A DNA stretch of 64,000 nucleotides. Source: Actinophytocola gossypii (GTDB taxonomy: Bacteria > Actinomycetota > Actinomycetes > Mycobacteriales > Pseudonocardiaceae). Below, one piece after another: positions 25,021 to 34,623 of the stretch. The stretch covers positions 62,001 to 126,000 of the forward strand of contig NZ_JAFFZE010000003.1 of assembly GCF_025165815.1 (NCBI RefSeq). Reading direction: 5' to 3'. The translations under genes and the position numbers were made by a program. Positions within the stretch are counted from its first letter, which is position 1. The number at the start of each line of letters is the position of its first letter. A model generated the notes under the pieces. It was not told where the DNA came from and searched no databases. It worked only from the letters and a program-made list of their open reading frames with translations.

Positions 25021-28000
25021 TCAGGCCAGCGTCTGCAACCCGCTTACCAGATCCGCCTGCACGAGTTCGTCGCGTTCGGCCGGCGTCAGCCAGCGTGCTC
25101 TCGACCCGGTCGCACCGCGCTCGACCCACAGGACGTCGTCCACAGCTTCGGCGACGGCGTGCAAGTGGCTGATCACCATGACGAGGCGGTCGCCGCCGGC
25201 CTGGGTGCGCAGTACTTCCAGGGCGGCCTGCAGGGCCGTGGTGTCGAGCGCCGCGAACCCTTCGTCCAGGAACAGGGAGCCGAGTCGAGGGCCGGTCAGG
25301 GAGTGCAGCTCGGCCAGCGCCAGTGCCAGTGCGAGGGACGCCAAGAACTTCTCGCCGCCGGAGAGCCGACTCGGGGTGTGGACGACGCCGGAGTTGCGGC
25401 TGACGATCTCGAAGCTGCCGGCGAAGCCGAACCGCTGATCGGTCAGCTGCCTGAGGAGGTCGCTGGCGATGGCCAGCAGCGTTTGGGTGTTCAGTTCGGT
25501 CAGGTGACCGAGGAACTTGGCGTCGACCAGTTCGCCGCGCAGCACGTCCAGTGCCGCCAGTCGTGCACCGCCGGCTTCGATGGCGAAATCCAGATCGGCG
25601 GCCGGCCGGACCTGCTCCAGCGCCGCTTTCTGTGCCGTGCGCTGGACTTTCGCCTCCTTTTCGGCTGTTGCGCGGCTAGCGACGAGCGGGTGCAGCGAGA
25701 TTGGATCCGTCAGGTCCGCGGCGGGGTCGAAACCCTCCACATCAGTCAGTGTCGCAGCCTGTTCACCGAGGTGGATGCGCGCTTCTTGTGCGAAAGACGC
25801 ATGGGTGGCGCTGGTCTCGATCAGTTCGGCGTGCAGCTCGGCAGCAACTGTCGACAGAGTCGTCGAGAAGGTCCGGATTTCGGCGAGTCCCGATTCTGCG
25901 GCGGGCCCTGGTGCACGGCTCCGGCTGGTGTCGGGCAGCTGAGCCACCGCGTGTGCAGCCGCGTTCGCCCACCCGTCCAAGCGACTGCGAAGCCTGGCCA
26001 GCGGCTCGTCCACGGCGGTGTGATGTTCCAGGTCGAGGGCGCGCCGCAGGGTGAGAACTGTGTTCTTCTCGTGGCGACTCGTCTCAAGCGCGGTATGCAG
26101 CTCCCTGATCTCGGCCAGCCGGGCGGCTATCGCCTCGGCCGCGTCGGCGGCGTCGGCGGGACTGATGTCGATCGCGTCGTCCGGCAGGATTGCCTGGATT
26201 CGAGGGGGCAGACCGCCGATGTCCGCAGCGGCGCGGTCCACGGCGCGCGTGTGCCTGGCTGATGCCGCCTTGGCTTCCTTGACAGCCTTGTTGTGAGCGG
26301 TCTTGCTTAGGTCCAGTGCCGTGCGGTCCGCCTTGATCGCGGTGGTCTCCTTGGCGTCGTCGATGCGCAGTTGTTCCGCGCGGGTGGCGGCGGCGTGTTC
26401 GCTGGCGGTGAGGGCGGTGACGGCGGGCTCGGTGAGTTGCGTCGGGTCGGCAACGGCGCCCGGGTGGGTGGCGAGGACGGTGGTGGCCGCGGTCAGTGCG
26501 GCCGTCGCGGTTTCGGTGGCGAAGGCCACTTCTGTTTCCGTGGCGAGGGACGCGAAGTCTGTGAGGAGTTCCAGCGCCTTTTGGGTGGCTCGTTGCACTT
26601 TCTGCTCGGCAGCCCGGTGGTCTTGCGCGCTCCTGGCAGTGGTCGATTCGGCTGTCGTGACCGCGGCGCGGGCCTCGACGAGTTCACGGGCGGCCTCGTC
26701 CAGGTTGGTCTTTGCTGCGTTAACGAGGGTGTTCGCCGTCTTGAGTTCGGCCGCGGTTGCTCCGGCGTCCGCTTCGAAGTCATCGGGCAGTTCTCGTCGG
26801 CACACTGGGCAGTCGTCGCCTGGGTGGGCCTCAGCGGCGACTGCCGCCGCCTGGTTGCGCATCCGGAGGACCTCATGTTTGTCCTCGGCCTCCGTGAGGT
26901 CGGTCTTGGCGGCGGAGGCCTTTTCTTCGCGGGGCGCGATGGCCTGCTGGGCGGTTTCGAGAGCGGTGCGGGCCAGGCTGTGGGCCTGGGCGGCGGTGGC
27001 GACCTGCTGCGCCGCCGAAGTCGCTTCGGTGAGATGGGCGCGAACGGAGAAGCCGAGCGTGTGAAGCCGCGTGTTCACGTCGGCCGCGGCAGCGGCGAGC
27101 TCGGTGAGCGGCTTGGCTTGCGCGGCCCGCTGGGCCAGATCCGTGTCGGCTTTCGCGATGTTGTTGGCTTCGGCTGTGAGTTCGTTGTGCTGAGCGGCGA
27201 GCCGGTCACGCTCGCCCCGTTGGTCTTCGGCTTGCGCCGCGAGCTTTTCCACGACCGTGGCGGCTTTGGTGAGTTCGCCCAGGCCTTCACCTTGCGTCTC
27301 GATGGCTTCGATTTTCGTGGTCAGCTCGCCGTCGCGCTTGTCGGCCGCGGTGGCACGGGAGTCCAAGGATTTCTGCCTAGTGGAGAGGTCGGCGACGACA
27401 GGCTCGAGGGCGTCCAGGATGGACGCGGCGTCCGTCACGGCCTTCTCGGCCAGGGATTCGGCGGCGCGACTGGCCTCGCCCGCTGCCGTGGTGGCGTCAG
27501 CTGCCTGCTTCTGGAGCGACGACATGGTGTCGATGGCGGAGCCCAACCGCTTGGCGGCGGCCTCGGCGGCGCTGGCCGCCACACCGGCTACCTCGGCGGC
27601 CTGTGCCGGGTTGTCGGGCATGGCCTGTCGTTTGATCTTCGCGTCCGCGAGTAGATCCTTGAGGCTATCCCGGCGGCGGCTGGCGCCGGTGCGTACGGAC
27701 TCGAGGGCGTCGGTTCCGAACAGCTCGCGGAGTCGTTCGGTCCGTTCCCGTGGCGCGGCGATGAGGAGCTGGTCGAACTTGCCCTGGGGCAGGAGCCCGA
27801 CACGAAGGAAGGTTTCGTAGCCCATTCCCAGCACGGTTTCGATCCGCGTGTTGACGGCGCGCGCGCCGTCTTCTTCGTGGCCGGTGTCGAGGTTGGTGAG
27901 GTGGTGCCGCCCTGCGTTGGGGTTCTTGGCGTGCAGGGTTCGCTGCACCTTCCAGCGATGTCCGTCGTGCAGGAAGGTGAACTCGACGCTCATGGCCTCG

Positions 28001-28203
28001 GCGCCGTCGGCGATCAGGTGCCGGACTTGGTGTGCGTCCCAGGAGCTCTTGCGGAACAGGGCGTAGGTGATGGCGTCGAGCAAGCTGCTTTTGCCTGCGC
28101 CGGTGTCGCCGAGCGCGGCGGCCAGGCTCTTGCCGGTGAAGTCGACCGTGACCGGGCGCGGGTAGCTGCGGAAGCCGTTCAGAGACAAGGTCATGGGCCT
28201 CAT
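25021..28203 (-). CDS. sbcC: SbcC-type SMC-like ATPase (Rad50 homologue)
   Basis: A 1060-residue Rad50/SbcC-like protein. Walker A 'LGDTGAGKSSLLDAITYALF' is near residue 31, long Ala/Glu/Lys-rich coiled coils occupy about 180-890, and the zinc-hook 'DDCPVCRRELPDD' sits near residue 465, at the coil apex where two molecules join. The C-terminal head has the signature 'LSGGEKFLASLALALALAEL' (near 950) and Walker B 'LGSLFLDEGFAALDT' (near 985). With SbcD it would process DNA hairpins and blocked ends. The ATG overlaps the sbcD stop (ATGA). The location inside a defence island, rather than at a core locus, suggests an accessory copy, which cannot be tested from this window. Confidence 0.9.
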   Translation of the reverse strand: MRPMTLSLNGFRSYPRPVTVDFTGKSLAAALGDTGAGKSSLLDAITYALFRKSSWDAHQVRHLIADGAEAMSVEFTFLHDGHRWKVQRTLHAKNPNAGRHHLTNLDTGHEEDGARAVNTRIETVLGMGYETFLRVGLLPQGKFDQLLIAAPRERTERLRELFGTDALESVRTGASRRRDSLKDLLADAKIKRQAMPDNPAQAAEVAGVAASAAEAAAKRLGSAIDTMSSLQKQAADATTAAGEASRAAESLAEKAVTDAASILDALEPVVADLSTRQKSLDSRATAADKRDGELTTKIEAIETQGEGLGELTKAATVVEKLAAQAEDQRGERDRLAAQHNELTAEANNIAKADTDLAQRAAQAKPLTELAAAAADVNTRLHTLGFSVRAHLTEATSAAQQVATAAQAHSLARTALETAQQAIAPREEKASAAKTDLTEAEDKHEVLRMRNQAAAVAAEAHPGDDCPVCRRELPDDFEADAGATAAELKTANTLVNAAKTNLDEAARELVEARAAVTTAESTTARSAQDHRAAEQKVQRATQKALELLTDFASLATETEVAFATETATAALTAATTVLATHPGAVADPTQLTEPAVTALTASEHAAATRAEQLRIDDAKETTAIKADRTALDLSKTAHNKAVKEAKAASARHTRAVDRAAADIGGLPPRIQAILPDDAIDISPADAADAAEAIAARLAEIRELHTALETSRHEKNTVLTLRRALDLEHHTAVDEPLARLRSRLDGWANAAAHAVAQLPDTSRSRAPGPAAESGLAEIRTFSTTLSTVAAELHAELIETSATHASFAQEARIHLGEQAATLTDVEGFDPAADLTDPISLHPLVASRATAEKEAKVQRTAQKAALEQVRPAADLDFAIEAGGARLAALDVLRGELVDAKFLGHLTELNTQTLLAIASDLLRQLTDQRFGFAGSFEIVSRNSGVVHTPSRLSGGEKFLASLALALALAELHSLTGPRLGSLFLDEGFAALDTTALQAALEVLRTQAGGDRLVMVISHLHAVAEAVDDVLWVERGATGSRARWLTPAERDELVQADLVSGLQTLA

Positions 28204-29517
28204 CGCACGTCCTCCGTCCTGGTGGCCTCGGCGCCGATTAGCAGTCTGGAGCGGTCGACACCGTCAAGGCTCTCGCCGGCGATGACGGCGGTCAGCAGCG
28301 TCTCCTCGCAGCAGGGGGCCGGTTCGGCGGGATCCGGTTCGGCCTGCAGGTCGGAGAAGGTGGCCATGACGTGGTCCAAGGCGCGCCCGGTGGTGCCGCG
28401 GCCGGGCAGGTAGTCGCGCAGCAAGTCGTCGATGCTGGGCAGCTCCGCGGTGATGGCCGTGCGGTCCAGCACCTGCCCGGCGGCGCCGGGGAAGCGTTCC
28501 TCGATGCCGACGATCGTCGCCTGCGGCAGCAGCTTGGCGAGTGTCTCGGCGAGGAAGTGGTTGGGGGCGTCGACGTCCACCACCGCTTTCACCCAGGCGT
28601 CTCCGACGCGCTCGGCGCGCTGCGCGATCTCCTCCAGGGTCCCGATCAGGTGAACCAGGCGGCGGCCGGAGTTCAGGGCAACGAGGTCGATCAGGGGCAC
28701 CCTGCCCGGGGCGATCTGAGCCAGGACGACGCTCTTGGTGTCGCTGGTCTCGCCGAAGTCCAACTGGAGCGGGCTGCCGGCGTAGCGCGCGGGAAAGCCG
28801 GCCCGGTCGACGCTCTGGGGTTTGTGGATGTGCCCAAGTGCGCCGTAGTCGACGCCCGGCAGGTCGTCGGCGGCGACGGCGTAGTCGGAGGTGATCGAGA
28901 CCGGCCGCTCGGAGTGGGAGGGGGTGGCCCCCTCGACGAAGAGGTGTGCGGCGAAGATCAGGAGGTCGGCCGGACCACGGTCGGCAGCCAGGCGGCGGTA
29001 GACATCGGCTTGGACGGAGCGAATGCGCTCGGCGTAGGCGGCGGTCGCCGTAGCGGGGTCGGCGAAGTCGTAGGCGAACCGGTTGGGATGCAGGTAGGGC
29101 AGCGCGCCGACACGTAGCGTCAGGTCGCTGGCCCGGGTACTCGGCGATCAGGAGCCCGCCTGGGCGGGCGTCGGTGGCGAACCGCACCCGGACCAGGTCG
29201 TCGGCGCGGTTGCCCATGTCGGTGAGAACGTAGTCCAGGAATCGCAGGACATTGGGCGTGTCGTGGTTGCCCGCGACGACGACCACCGGAGCGATGTCCC
29301 CGAGCCGGCGCAGAGCCTGAGCGGCACGGTGGACGTCGTCGAGGGTCGGACGCCCGTCGAAGAGGTCACCGCTGTGCACGATCAGGTGGGGGGCGAAGTC
29401 CGCGGCGATCTCGACGATCTCGTCCAGGACGGCGTCGAACTCGGCGTCGCGCCGGTAGCGGCGGCCGATCTGCCGCCCGAGGTGCCAGTCGGAGGTGTGG
29501 AGCACGCGTCCCGTCAC
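28200..29517 (-). pseudogene. sbcD: SbcD-type nuclease gene with a frameshift
   Basis: The gene encodes a calcineurin-like Mn-dependent nuclease, partner of SbcC. The first frame (GTG 29517, 'gggagg' upstream) carries 'VLHTSDWHLGRQIG', 'LIVHSGDLFDGRPT' and 'VVVAGNHDTPN'. It derails near 29140, where 'gagtacccgggccagcgac' appears to have one extra G. The other frame then continues perfectly with 'TLRVGALPYLHPNRFAYDFA', 'FAAHLFVEGATPSHSERPV', 'DYGALGHIHKPQSVDR' and the C-terminal cap domain to 28200. All five phosphoesterase motifs are present when both frames are joined. It is either a recent inactivating mutation or a sequencing error in a G/C run. About 438 codons in total, a normal SbcD length. 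Confidence 0.8.
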
Positions 29518-29642
29518 GGGATGCCTCCCTAGGGGGTAACGACGTCGAGCGAAGCCGCGACTTTGGATGTGACATCACGCACCGTACACGACAACTCGGG
29601 AGAACTCTGGAAGTCATCTGGAAGCCTGGTACGCTCTCGATC

Positions 29643-30497
29643 ATGAGCGACCCTTTAGATGCGCTGGAGGAGAACATCGCCACGCTGCGCCGCGCGATCC
29701 GCGACGCCGCCACCGCAGGTGACTCCATTCGGCTCGACGAGCTACGTGCTCGACTCCGCCGCGCCGAACGGGCTTGGAGCGCACTCGTCGACACCGACGA
29801 CCCGTCCACCGCTCCTGCGACCGCCGAGCGGATGGACCCGCCGTCGAGCGCGCCGGTCAGCCGGGGAGCGATGCTCCCGGCACGCGAGCACGCCCACCGG
29901 GCACTGATGCTGCTGCAGACCCCCGCAGCCCCCAAGCTCATTGTGAACGTCCACGAGGCGTTCTTCCCCGGCGAACTGTCCGCGTCGAAAATGTCGAGCC
30001 TGCGCCGGGACGAGGAACGCTCCTACCGAGCAGCGCCCGGCGCCCGGCCGTACTACCTGTGCCCCGCACTGACCTACGACCTACTGTCACCAGCACGGGC
30101 ACTCGTCACGATCAGCACCTGGCGGCTGGAACAGCGGATCATCGGCCCGCTGTCGCCACGCGTGGACTTCCTCACCGGCGCGATCCGCATCGCCGAGGCG
30201 ATCCGGGGGTCGATCGATTCGCCGGACACCGAAGCAAGCCCGACGGCGTGGCGCCTGCTCTGGCGCTTCGCCGTGAACATCCCCGGCGCCACGAGCACGA
30301 AGCCGGCCGCCGACGTCGGCACGACCGACCCGAACCAGGTGATCGACGCCGCCCGTGCCGAACTGGACGTGCACGCCGACACCGACCACGCCACCCGCGC
30401 CGAGTCCGCCCGGCGGGCACGTAAGCAACTCAGCGACGTTCAGCAACTGTTCGGCGCGTCGCTACGGGACGTCAGGCACCGGCAAGCCGAAGCTTGA
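29643..30497 (+). CDS. Protein of unknown function, first gene of a nuclease-helicase operon
   Basis: A 284-residue soluble protein that I do not recognise. Residues 1-50 form a predicted coiled coil ('LEENIATLRRAIRDAATAG', then 'LDELRARLRRAERAWSALV'), followed by a Pro/Ser linker. A mixed alpha/beta domain (about 80-200) contains 'PKLIVNVHEAFFPGEL', 'YYLCPALTYDLLSPARALV' and 'LVTISTWRLEQRIIGPLSPR'. The C-terminal 60 residues are again helical and charged. It opens a plus-strand run of four tightly packed genes and is divergent from sbcD, with 125 bp between the starts. The coiled coil suggests an assembly or adaptor role, which is inference. Confidence 0.75.
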   Translation: MSDPLDALEENIATLRRAIRDAATAGDSIRLDELRARLRRAERAWSALVDTDDPSTAPATAERMDPPSSAPVSRGAMLPAREHAHRALMLLQTPAAPKLIVNVHEAFFPGELSASKMSSLRRDEERSYRAAPGARPYYLCPALTYDLLSPARALVTISTWRLEQRIIGPLSPRVDFLTGAIRIAEAIRGSIDSPDTEASPTAWRLLWRFAVNIPGATSTKPAADVGTTDPNQVIDAARAELDVHADTDHATRAESARRARKQLSDVQQLFGASLRDVRHRQAEA

Positions 30498-30534
30498 CCC
30501 CGACCCCATCGCACCATCGCAAGGAACGAACACC

Positions 30535-31686
30535 GTGATCGCAACCCCCGACCAGCGCCTGGACGCGCTACGCGGGCCCGCACCCCGCATGCACCACAAC
30601 GCACGAACCCTGGCCGCGCTGGAAAACAACCCCCGCTGCATGCTGCGTGCCGTGCTGGACGCCTCCGGCTCCGACAAGGCCGCGATCGCCGCCCACACCG
30701 GCTACCAAGCTCCCTTCGGCCAATCCTCCTTCGCCCTCGCGCGCGGCAACGTCTTCGAGACGATGGTGAAGGCCAACGGCTGCGCGGAGTTGCTCCGGGT
30801 CCTGCGCGAGACCCTCCAGCTCACGCTGCCAGAGGTGGGCTACCAGGACCTCAACGACGTCGGCGGTGACGGCCGCGCCGAATCCCGCCACGCCCGCACC
30901 ACGCACCTGCTGACGGCCGCGGCCCGCGGCCACGGCAGCGACACGCTCTACGACCACCCGATGCTGCGGCTCGTCGTCGGCGGGCACCCGGTGTTCCTCG
31001 AGCCGGATCTCGTCGCCTTCCGCGTCGACGACCGCTTCCACGTCGTGGAAATCAAGAGTTTTCCGATCGTCGACGACCAGGCTGCGCCCGCGCAGGTGCG
31101 GGCGGCGACGACCCACGCATGTGCCTACATCATCGCGTTGCGGGCCATGCTCGCCGCAAGCGGCATTGGCCCCGAATCCGTGTCCGACACGATCGTGCTG
31201 ATCGCGCCGAAGGACTTCACCAACCGTCCGACCGGGGCGTTCGTCGACGCCCGCAAGCAGGTCGCCACCCTGACCCGGCAGCTGGAGCGGATCCAGCGCA
31301 TCGGCGACCTGGTCGAGCTCCTGCCCGAAGGGTTGACGTTCGACCTCGCCGCCGACGACACCGGCCGCCCGCAGCGTCCGGCACAGGAGCTGGCCGAGGC
31401 GCTGGACCAGGTACCCGCCACCTACTATCCGGAATGTCTCAACCACTGCGAGATGGCGTTCTATTGTCGCTCCCGAGCCCGCGCTGACGGTTCGCTGGAC
31501 GTGCTCGGATCCGCGGTCCGCGAGCAACTCGGTGGCGTCGACACCGTGACCATGGCCCTCGGCCTGGCTCGCGGGACGTTGACACCGAACGACGATCAGG
31601 TCGAGATGGCCGTCGCATTGCGGCACGCCGCCCGGTTGCGGGTCGAGCTGCACAACTCCCCCGGCGCGGCGGGAGCAGCCTCATGA
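30535..31686 (+). CDS. Cas4/Dna2-like PD-(D/E)XK nuclease with probable Fe-S cluster
   Basis: A 383-residue nuclease of the RecB/Cas4/Dna2 type. Motifs in order: 'LARGNVFE' (68-75), matching the N-terminal family motif; 'PVFLEPDLVAF' with Asp158; and 'VVEIKSF' with Glu172 and Lys174, giving a D-x13-E-x-K active site. Four cysteines fit the Fe-S cluster layout of Cas4, AddB and Dna2: one near the N-terminus (Cys35 in 'NNPRCMLRAVL') and three near the C-terminus (Cys301, Cys305, Cys311 in 'PECLNHCEMAFYC'). I expect 5'- or 3'-exonuclease or flap activity on single-stranded ends, by analogy. GTG 30535 is chosen for 'aaggaa' 8 bp upstream. It lies 37 bp after gene 1 and overlaps gene 3 by 4 bp. 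Confidence 0.8.
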   Translation: MIATPDQRLDALRGPAPRMHHNARTLAALENNPRCMLRAVLDASGSDKAAIAAHTGYQAPFGQSSFALARGNVFETMVKANGCAELLRVLRETLQLTLPEVGYQDLNDVGGDGRAESRHARTTHLLTAAARGHGSDTLYDHPMLRLVVGGHPVFLEPDLVAFRVDDRFHVVEIKSFPIVDDQAAPAQVRAATTHACAYIIALRAMLAASGIGPESVSDTIVLIAPKDFTNRPTGAFVDARKQVATLTRQLERIQRIGDLVELLPEGLTFDLAADDTGRPQRPAQELAEALDQVPATYYPECLNHCEMAFYCRSRARADGSLDVLGSAVREQLGGVDTVTMALGLARGTLTPNDDQVEMAVALRHAARLRVELHNSPGAAGAAS

Positions 31687-33215
31687 GCCGGGTATCCGCA
31701 CTGGCCCACCTAGAGGCGATGGAGGCGATGGAGGCGATGCCCCTGACCCGCTTCCGGCACCGACACCTGTCCGACCGGCCGCTGGTGGTGATTCCGCTGA
31801 CCATGGCGGGAGAGGCGGGAACCCCTCTGGCGGTGCTGGTCGGAGAAAGCAGGAGGTCGTCGACCCTGCTGGTCGTCGGCCAGCCGCGCAACCGGGACCA
31901 GCGGTTCGCGTTCGCCGCCGAATTCGGCCGGATCGTGATGGGCTACATCGACTCCTGCCGCCAGGACCGCCTGGAAATCCCCTCCCGCGGAGAGGAGCGG
32001 CGTTCCCGCTACACCTCTGCTCCGCAGATCCTGGTTCCCAACAACGGCGGGATCAAGGCGCTGAGCGACCTGGGCCGCATGTGCCGGTTCCGCCGCACGG
32101 ACGGCCCGTACCCGGTGCCCGCGGTCGTACCCGAACTCGGGAAGTGGCTGACGTTCCTGGTCGAAACGGCCGAGCAGGCGGGCACCTCGATGCTGCTGCC
32201 GATGACCGGCCTGCTCGGCGAGCACTGGGCCACCGGTCAGAGCGCACTCGAGGACCAGAACTTGGCCTCGCTCATGGCCTGGATCTCTCCCCCGGATGGG
32301 CTGACCGTCCAGGAGGCCATGGCCGACGCCGAGAACCCCGAATTGTGCCCGCCCGCGGGTCCCGCGACGTCCCCGCAGTTCGACAACACCTACCTCGCCC
32401 CCGCCATGCGGCGATTCGACACCGCGCGGGCGACCGGCAATGAGCAGGCGCTGGCCGAAGCCCAGGCCGACCTGCGGGGGTTGCTCAGCGAACAGCTCAA
32501 TCCGACCTGGCGTCTGATGTGGACCGCCCTTGCGCTGCTGCGCGGCGTCGACGAGGCGCCGCGGGCGGCCGCACGCTTCGAGCGCGACTGCGACTCCTTC
32601 ACCGACTACTCCGACTATCAGGACTCCGGCGACGCCCGGCCGCAGCCCAAACGAGACGGCGCGATCAGGGCTGCTCGGCGGCTGAGCAGGCTGGAGCGCG
32701 CGCTGGCCGACTTCGAAGCCGACATGGCCTTCGACGACCCATACGTCCGCGCCGACCAGCGCAGCCTCGGCGAGGCGTTCGCCGGAACGGTTGTGGCAGC
32801 CGAACCCGACCGGGTCGACATCACCGCGTCGAACCGGCGGGTGCCGAGGCCACGGGTCACCGTGCGCACCCTGGATCCCGTCCGACTGGTCGACGACACC
32901 AAGCTGATCAGCCCGACGATGCCACCCGGACACAAAGCCGAGATCGTCTCCATCGTGCGCGACGGCGACGCGAGCTTGATCATGGTGGAGGTCACCGGCG
33001 GTATGGGCCGCGCCCGGGTCCCGAGACCGGGAACCGTACCTGTTGTCGAGCAGCACATCGACTACCTGCCCGACCCCGGCTGGCGGCCGACCCCGGTGTT
33101 CCCGGAAGCAGACCAGATCCCGTGGACGCACGCCGGCGACCCGGAAGACTCCGAAACCATGGATCCCGTTGCAGCCGGCCAGGCCGCGACCGAGGAGTGG
33201 GGCGATGACAACTAA
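31683..33215 (+). CDS. Unknown protein of the nuclease-helicase operon, possible nucleic-acid-binding C-terminus
   Basis: A 510-residue protein I do not recognise. The N-terminal third has beta-rich segments ('RPLVVIPLTMAGEAGTPLAV', 'STLLVVGQPRNRDQRFAF'). The middle is helical, with 'NPTWRLMWTALALLRGVDEA' near residue 275 and the acidic 'DSFTDYSDYQDSGD'. The C-terminal 150 residues have the strand-rich look of the OB-like domain that precedes Upf1/Dna2-type helicase cores ('GEAFAGTVVAAEPDRVDI', 'HKAEIVSIVRDGDASLIMVE'). It overlaps the nuclease gene by 4 bp and the helicase gene by 11 bp, so the three proteins are probably made together. I infer that it is the DNA-binding or scaffold subunit of a split Dna2-like machine. 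Confidence 0.72.
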   Translation: MSRVSALAHLEAMEAMEAMPLTRFRHRHLSDRPLVVIPLTMAGEAGTPLAVLVGESRRSSTLLVVGQPRNRDQRFAFAAEFGRIVMGYIDSCRQDRLEIPSRGEERRSRYTSAPQILVPNNGGIKALSDLGRMCRFRRTDGPYPVPAVVPELGKWLTFLVETAEQAGTSMLLPMTGLLGEHWATGQSALEDQNLASLMAWISPPDGLTVQEAMADAENPELCPPAGPATSPQFDNTYLAPAMRRFDTARATGNEQALAEAQADLRGLLSEQLNPTWRLMWTALALLRGVDEAPRAAARFERDCDSFTDYSDYQDSGDARPQPKRDGAIRAARRLSRLERALADFEADMAFDDPYVRADQRSLGEAFAGTVVAAEPDRVDITASNRRVPRPRVTVRTLDPVRLVDDTKLISPTMPPGHKAEIVSIVRDGDASLIMVEVTGGMGRARVPRPGTVPVVEQHIDYLPDPGWRPTPVFPEADQIPWTHAGDPEDSETMDPVAAGQAATEEWGDDN

Positions 33216-34551
33216 CGACCACACCGGCTTCGACCCGGCTGCCGCCGCCGATGTGGCGACTACCGCGATCCTGGCCGACCTCGCAGATGCCGCCAACCGG
33301 GCGGTGGTCGTGGACTCGCCACCCGGCGCTGGCAAGAGCACGCTAGTGGTCCGAGCCGCGGGTGACCTCGTCGAAGGCGATGAGCGACCGATCATCGTCG
33401 CCCAGACCAACAACCAGGTCGACGACCTGGTTGTCCGCTTGGCCGAGGCGCACCCGGACATCACGATCGGCCGGCTCAGCGCGTCCAGCTACACCACGCC
33501 GCCGACCGTCGACGCCCTCGCGAACACCATCGTCGCCACCCGCGTGGCCGACCTGGCCGGCTGCAGGATCGTCGTCGGCACCTCCGCCAAATGGGCCACC
33601 GTCCGCGATGAGACCTTCGGCTGGGCGATCCTGGACGAGTCGTACCAGATGCGCTCGGACATGCTGCTCCAGATCGTCGAGAGGTTCGACCGCGGCCTGT
33701 TCGTCGGGGACCCCGGTCAGCTGGACCCCTTCACCGTCGTGGGCACCGAACGGTGGATCGGGCTGCCCCACGACCCGACTCAGAACGGCGTCACAGTGAT
33801 GCTGGAGCACAACCCCGGCACCCCCGTGCACCGCCTGCCGGTGTCCTGGCGCCTTCCGACCACCGCCGCCCCGACCGTCGCCCGGGCCTTTTACCCGTTC
33901 GCTGGCTTCAACGCGGGAATCGGAGAAGGGGTTCGCGCGCTGGAGTTCCGCTCCGCGGGATTTGGCAGCAGCGTCTTGGACGAGACCCTGGCAATGGCGT
34001 TCGCCACCGGCTGGGCGCTGCACGAGCTGCCTCGCCGCCACGTCCCGCGCACCGACAGCGAGACCATCCAGGCGACCGCGGACCTCGCAGTCCGGCTGCT
34101 GGACCGCGGCGCGATCGCCACCTGCGAACGCCACCGCGACGGCCGGGTTCTGGACGCCGGGGACATCGCGATCGGCGTAGCCCACCGCGACCAGGCCGAC
34201 CTGGTCCGAGCCGCGCTCGCCCGCACAGGCCGCCCGTACGCGGGGCAGGTCGCGGTCGACACGGCCAACCGCCTGCAGGGCCGCGAATTCGAGGTCGTGA
34301 TCGTCGTGCACCCGCTGTCCGGTCGCCGGGACGCGACCGCGTTCCACCTGGAGGCCGGACGGTTGTGCGTACTCACCTCTCGGCACCGGCAGGCGTGCAT
34401 CGTCGTCGCCCGCGAAGGGATCACCGACCTCCTGGACAGCCACCCGTCGACCGACGCCGTGCACCTGTCGGTGCCGGCGAAGTTCCCGGACGGCTGGGAG
34501 GCCAACCAGGTCGTGCTGGCCAAGCTCGCCCGACATCGCGTTGCCGCATGA
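33205..34551 (+). CDS. SF1 helicase (Upf1/Dna2-like)
   Basis: A 448-residue ATPase with a full SF1 motif set of the Upf1/Dna2 group: Walker A 'VDSPPGAGKSTLVVRAA' (about 35-51), motif II 'WAILDESYQMRSD' (about 140), motif III 'LFVGDPGQLDPF' (about 165), motif V 'VDTANRLQGREFEVVIVV' (about 352) and motif VI 'LCVLTSRHRQACIVV' (about 388). It is shorter than fused Dna2 proteins and lacks nuclease and Fe-S regions, which here are on the gene at 30535. ATG 33205 is used; the frame upstream lies inside the previous gene. It is the last gene of the four-gene run and is followed by jetA after 72 bp, so read-through into Wadjet is possible. Confidence 0.85.
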   Translation: MTTNDHTGFDPAAAADVATTAILADLADAANRAVVVDSPPGAGKSTLVVRAAGDLVEGDERPIIVAQTNNQVDDLVVRLAEAHPDITIGRLSASSYTTPPTVDALANTIVATRVADLAGCRIVVGTSAKWATVRDETFGWAILDESYQMRSDMLLQIVERFDRGLFVGDPGQLDPFTVVGTERWIGLPHDPTQNGVTVMLEHNPGTPVHRLPVSWRLPTTAAPTVARAFYPFAGFNAGIGEGVRALEFRSAGFGSSVLDETLAMAFATGWALHELPRRHVPRTDSETIQATADLAVRLLDRGAIATCERHRDGRVLDAGDIAIGVAHRDQADLVRAALARTGRPYAGQVAVDTANRLQGREFEVVIVVHPLSGRRDATAFHLEAGRLCVLTSRHRQACIVVAREGITDLLDSHPSTDAVHLSVPAKFPDGWEANQVVLAKLARHRVAA

Positions 34552-34623
34552 CTCCGTCACGGGGCGGGAGGTGAACCAGATGTATCTGCTGCGTCACACC
34601 GGCGCGCCGTACTCTGAGCGACG

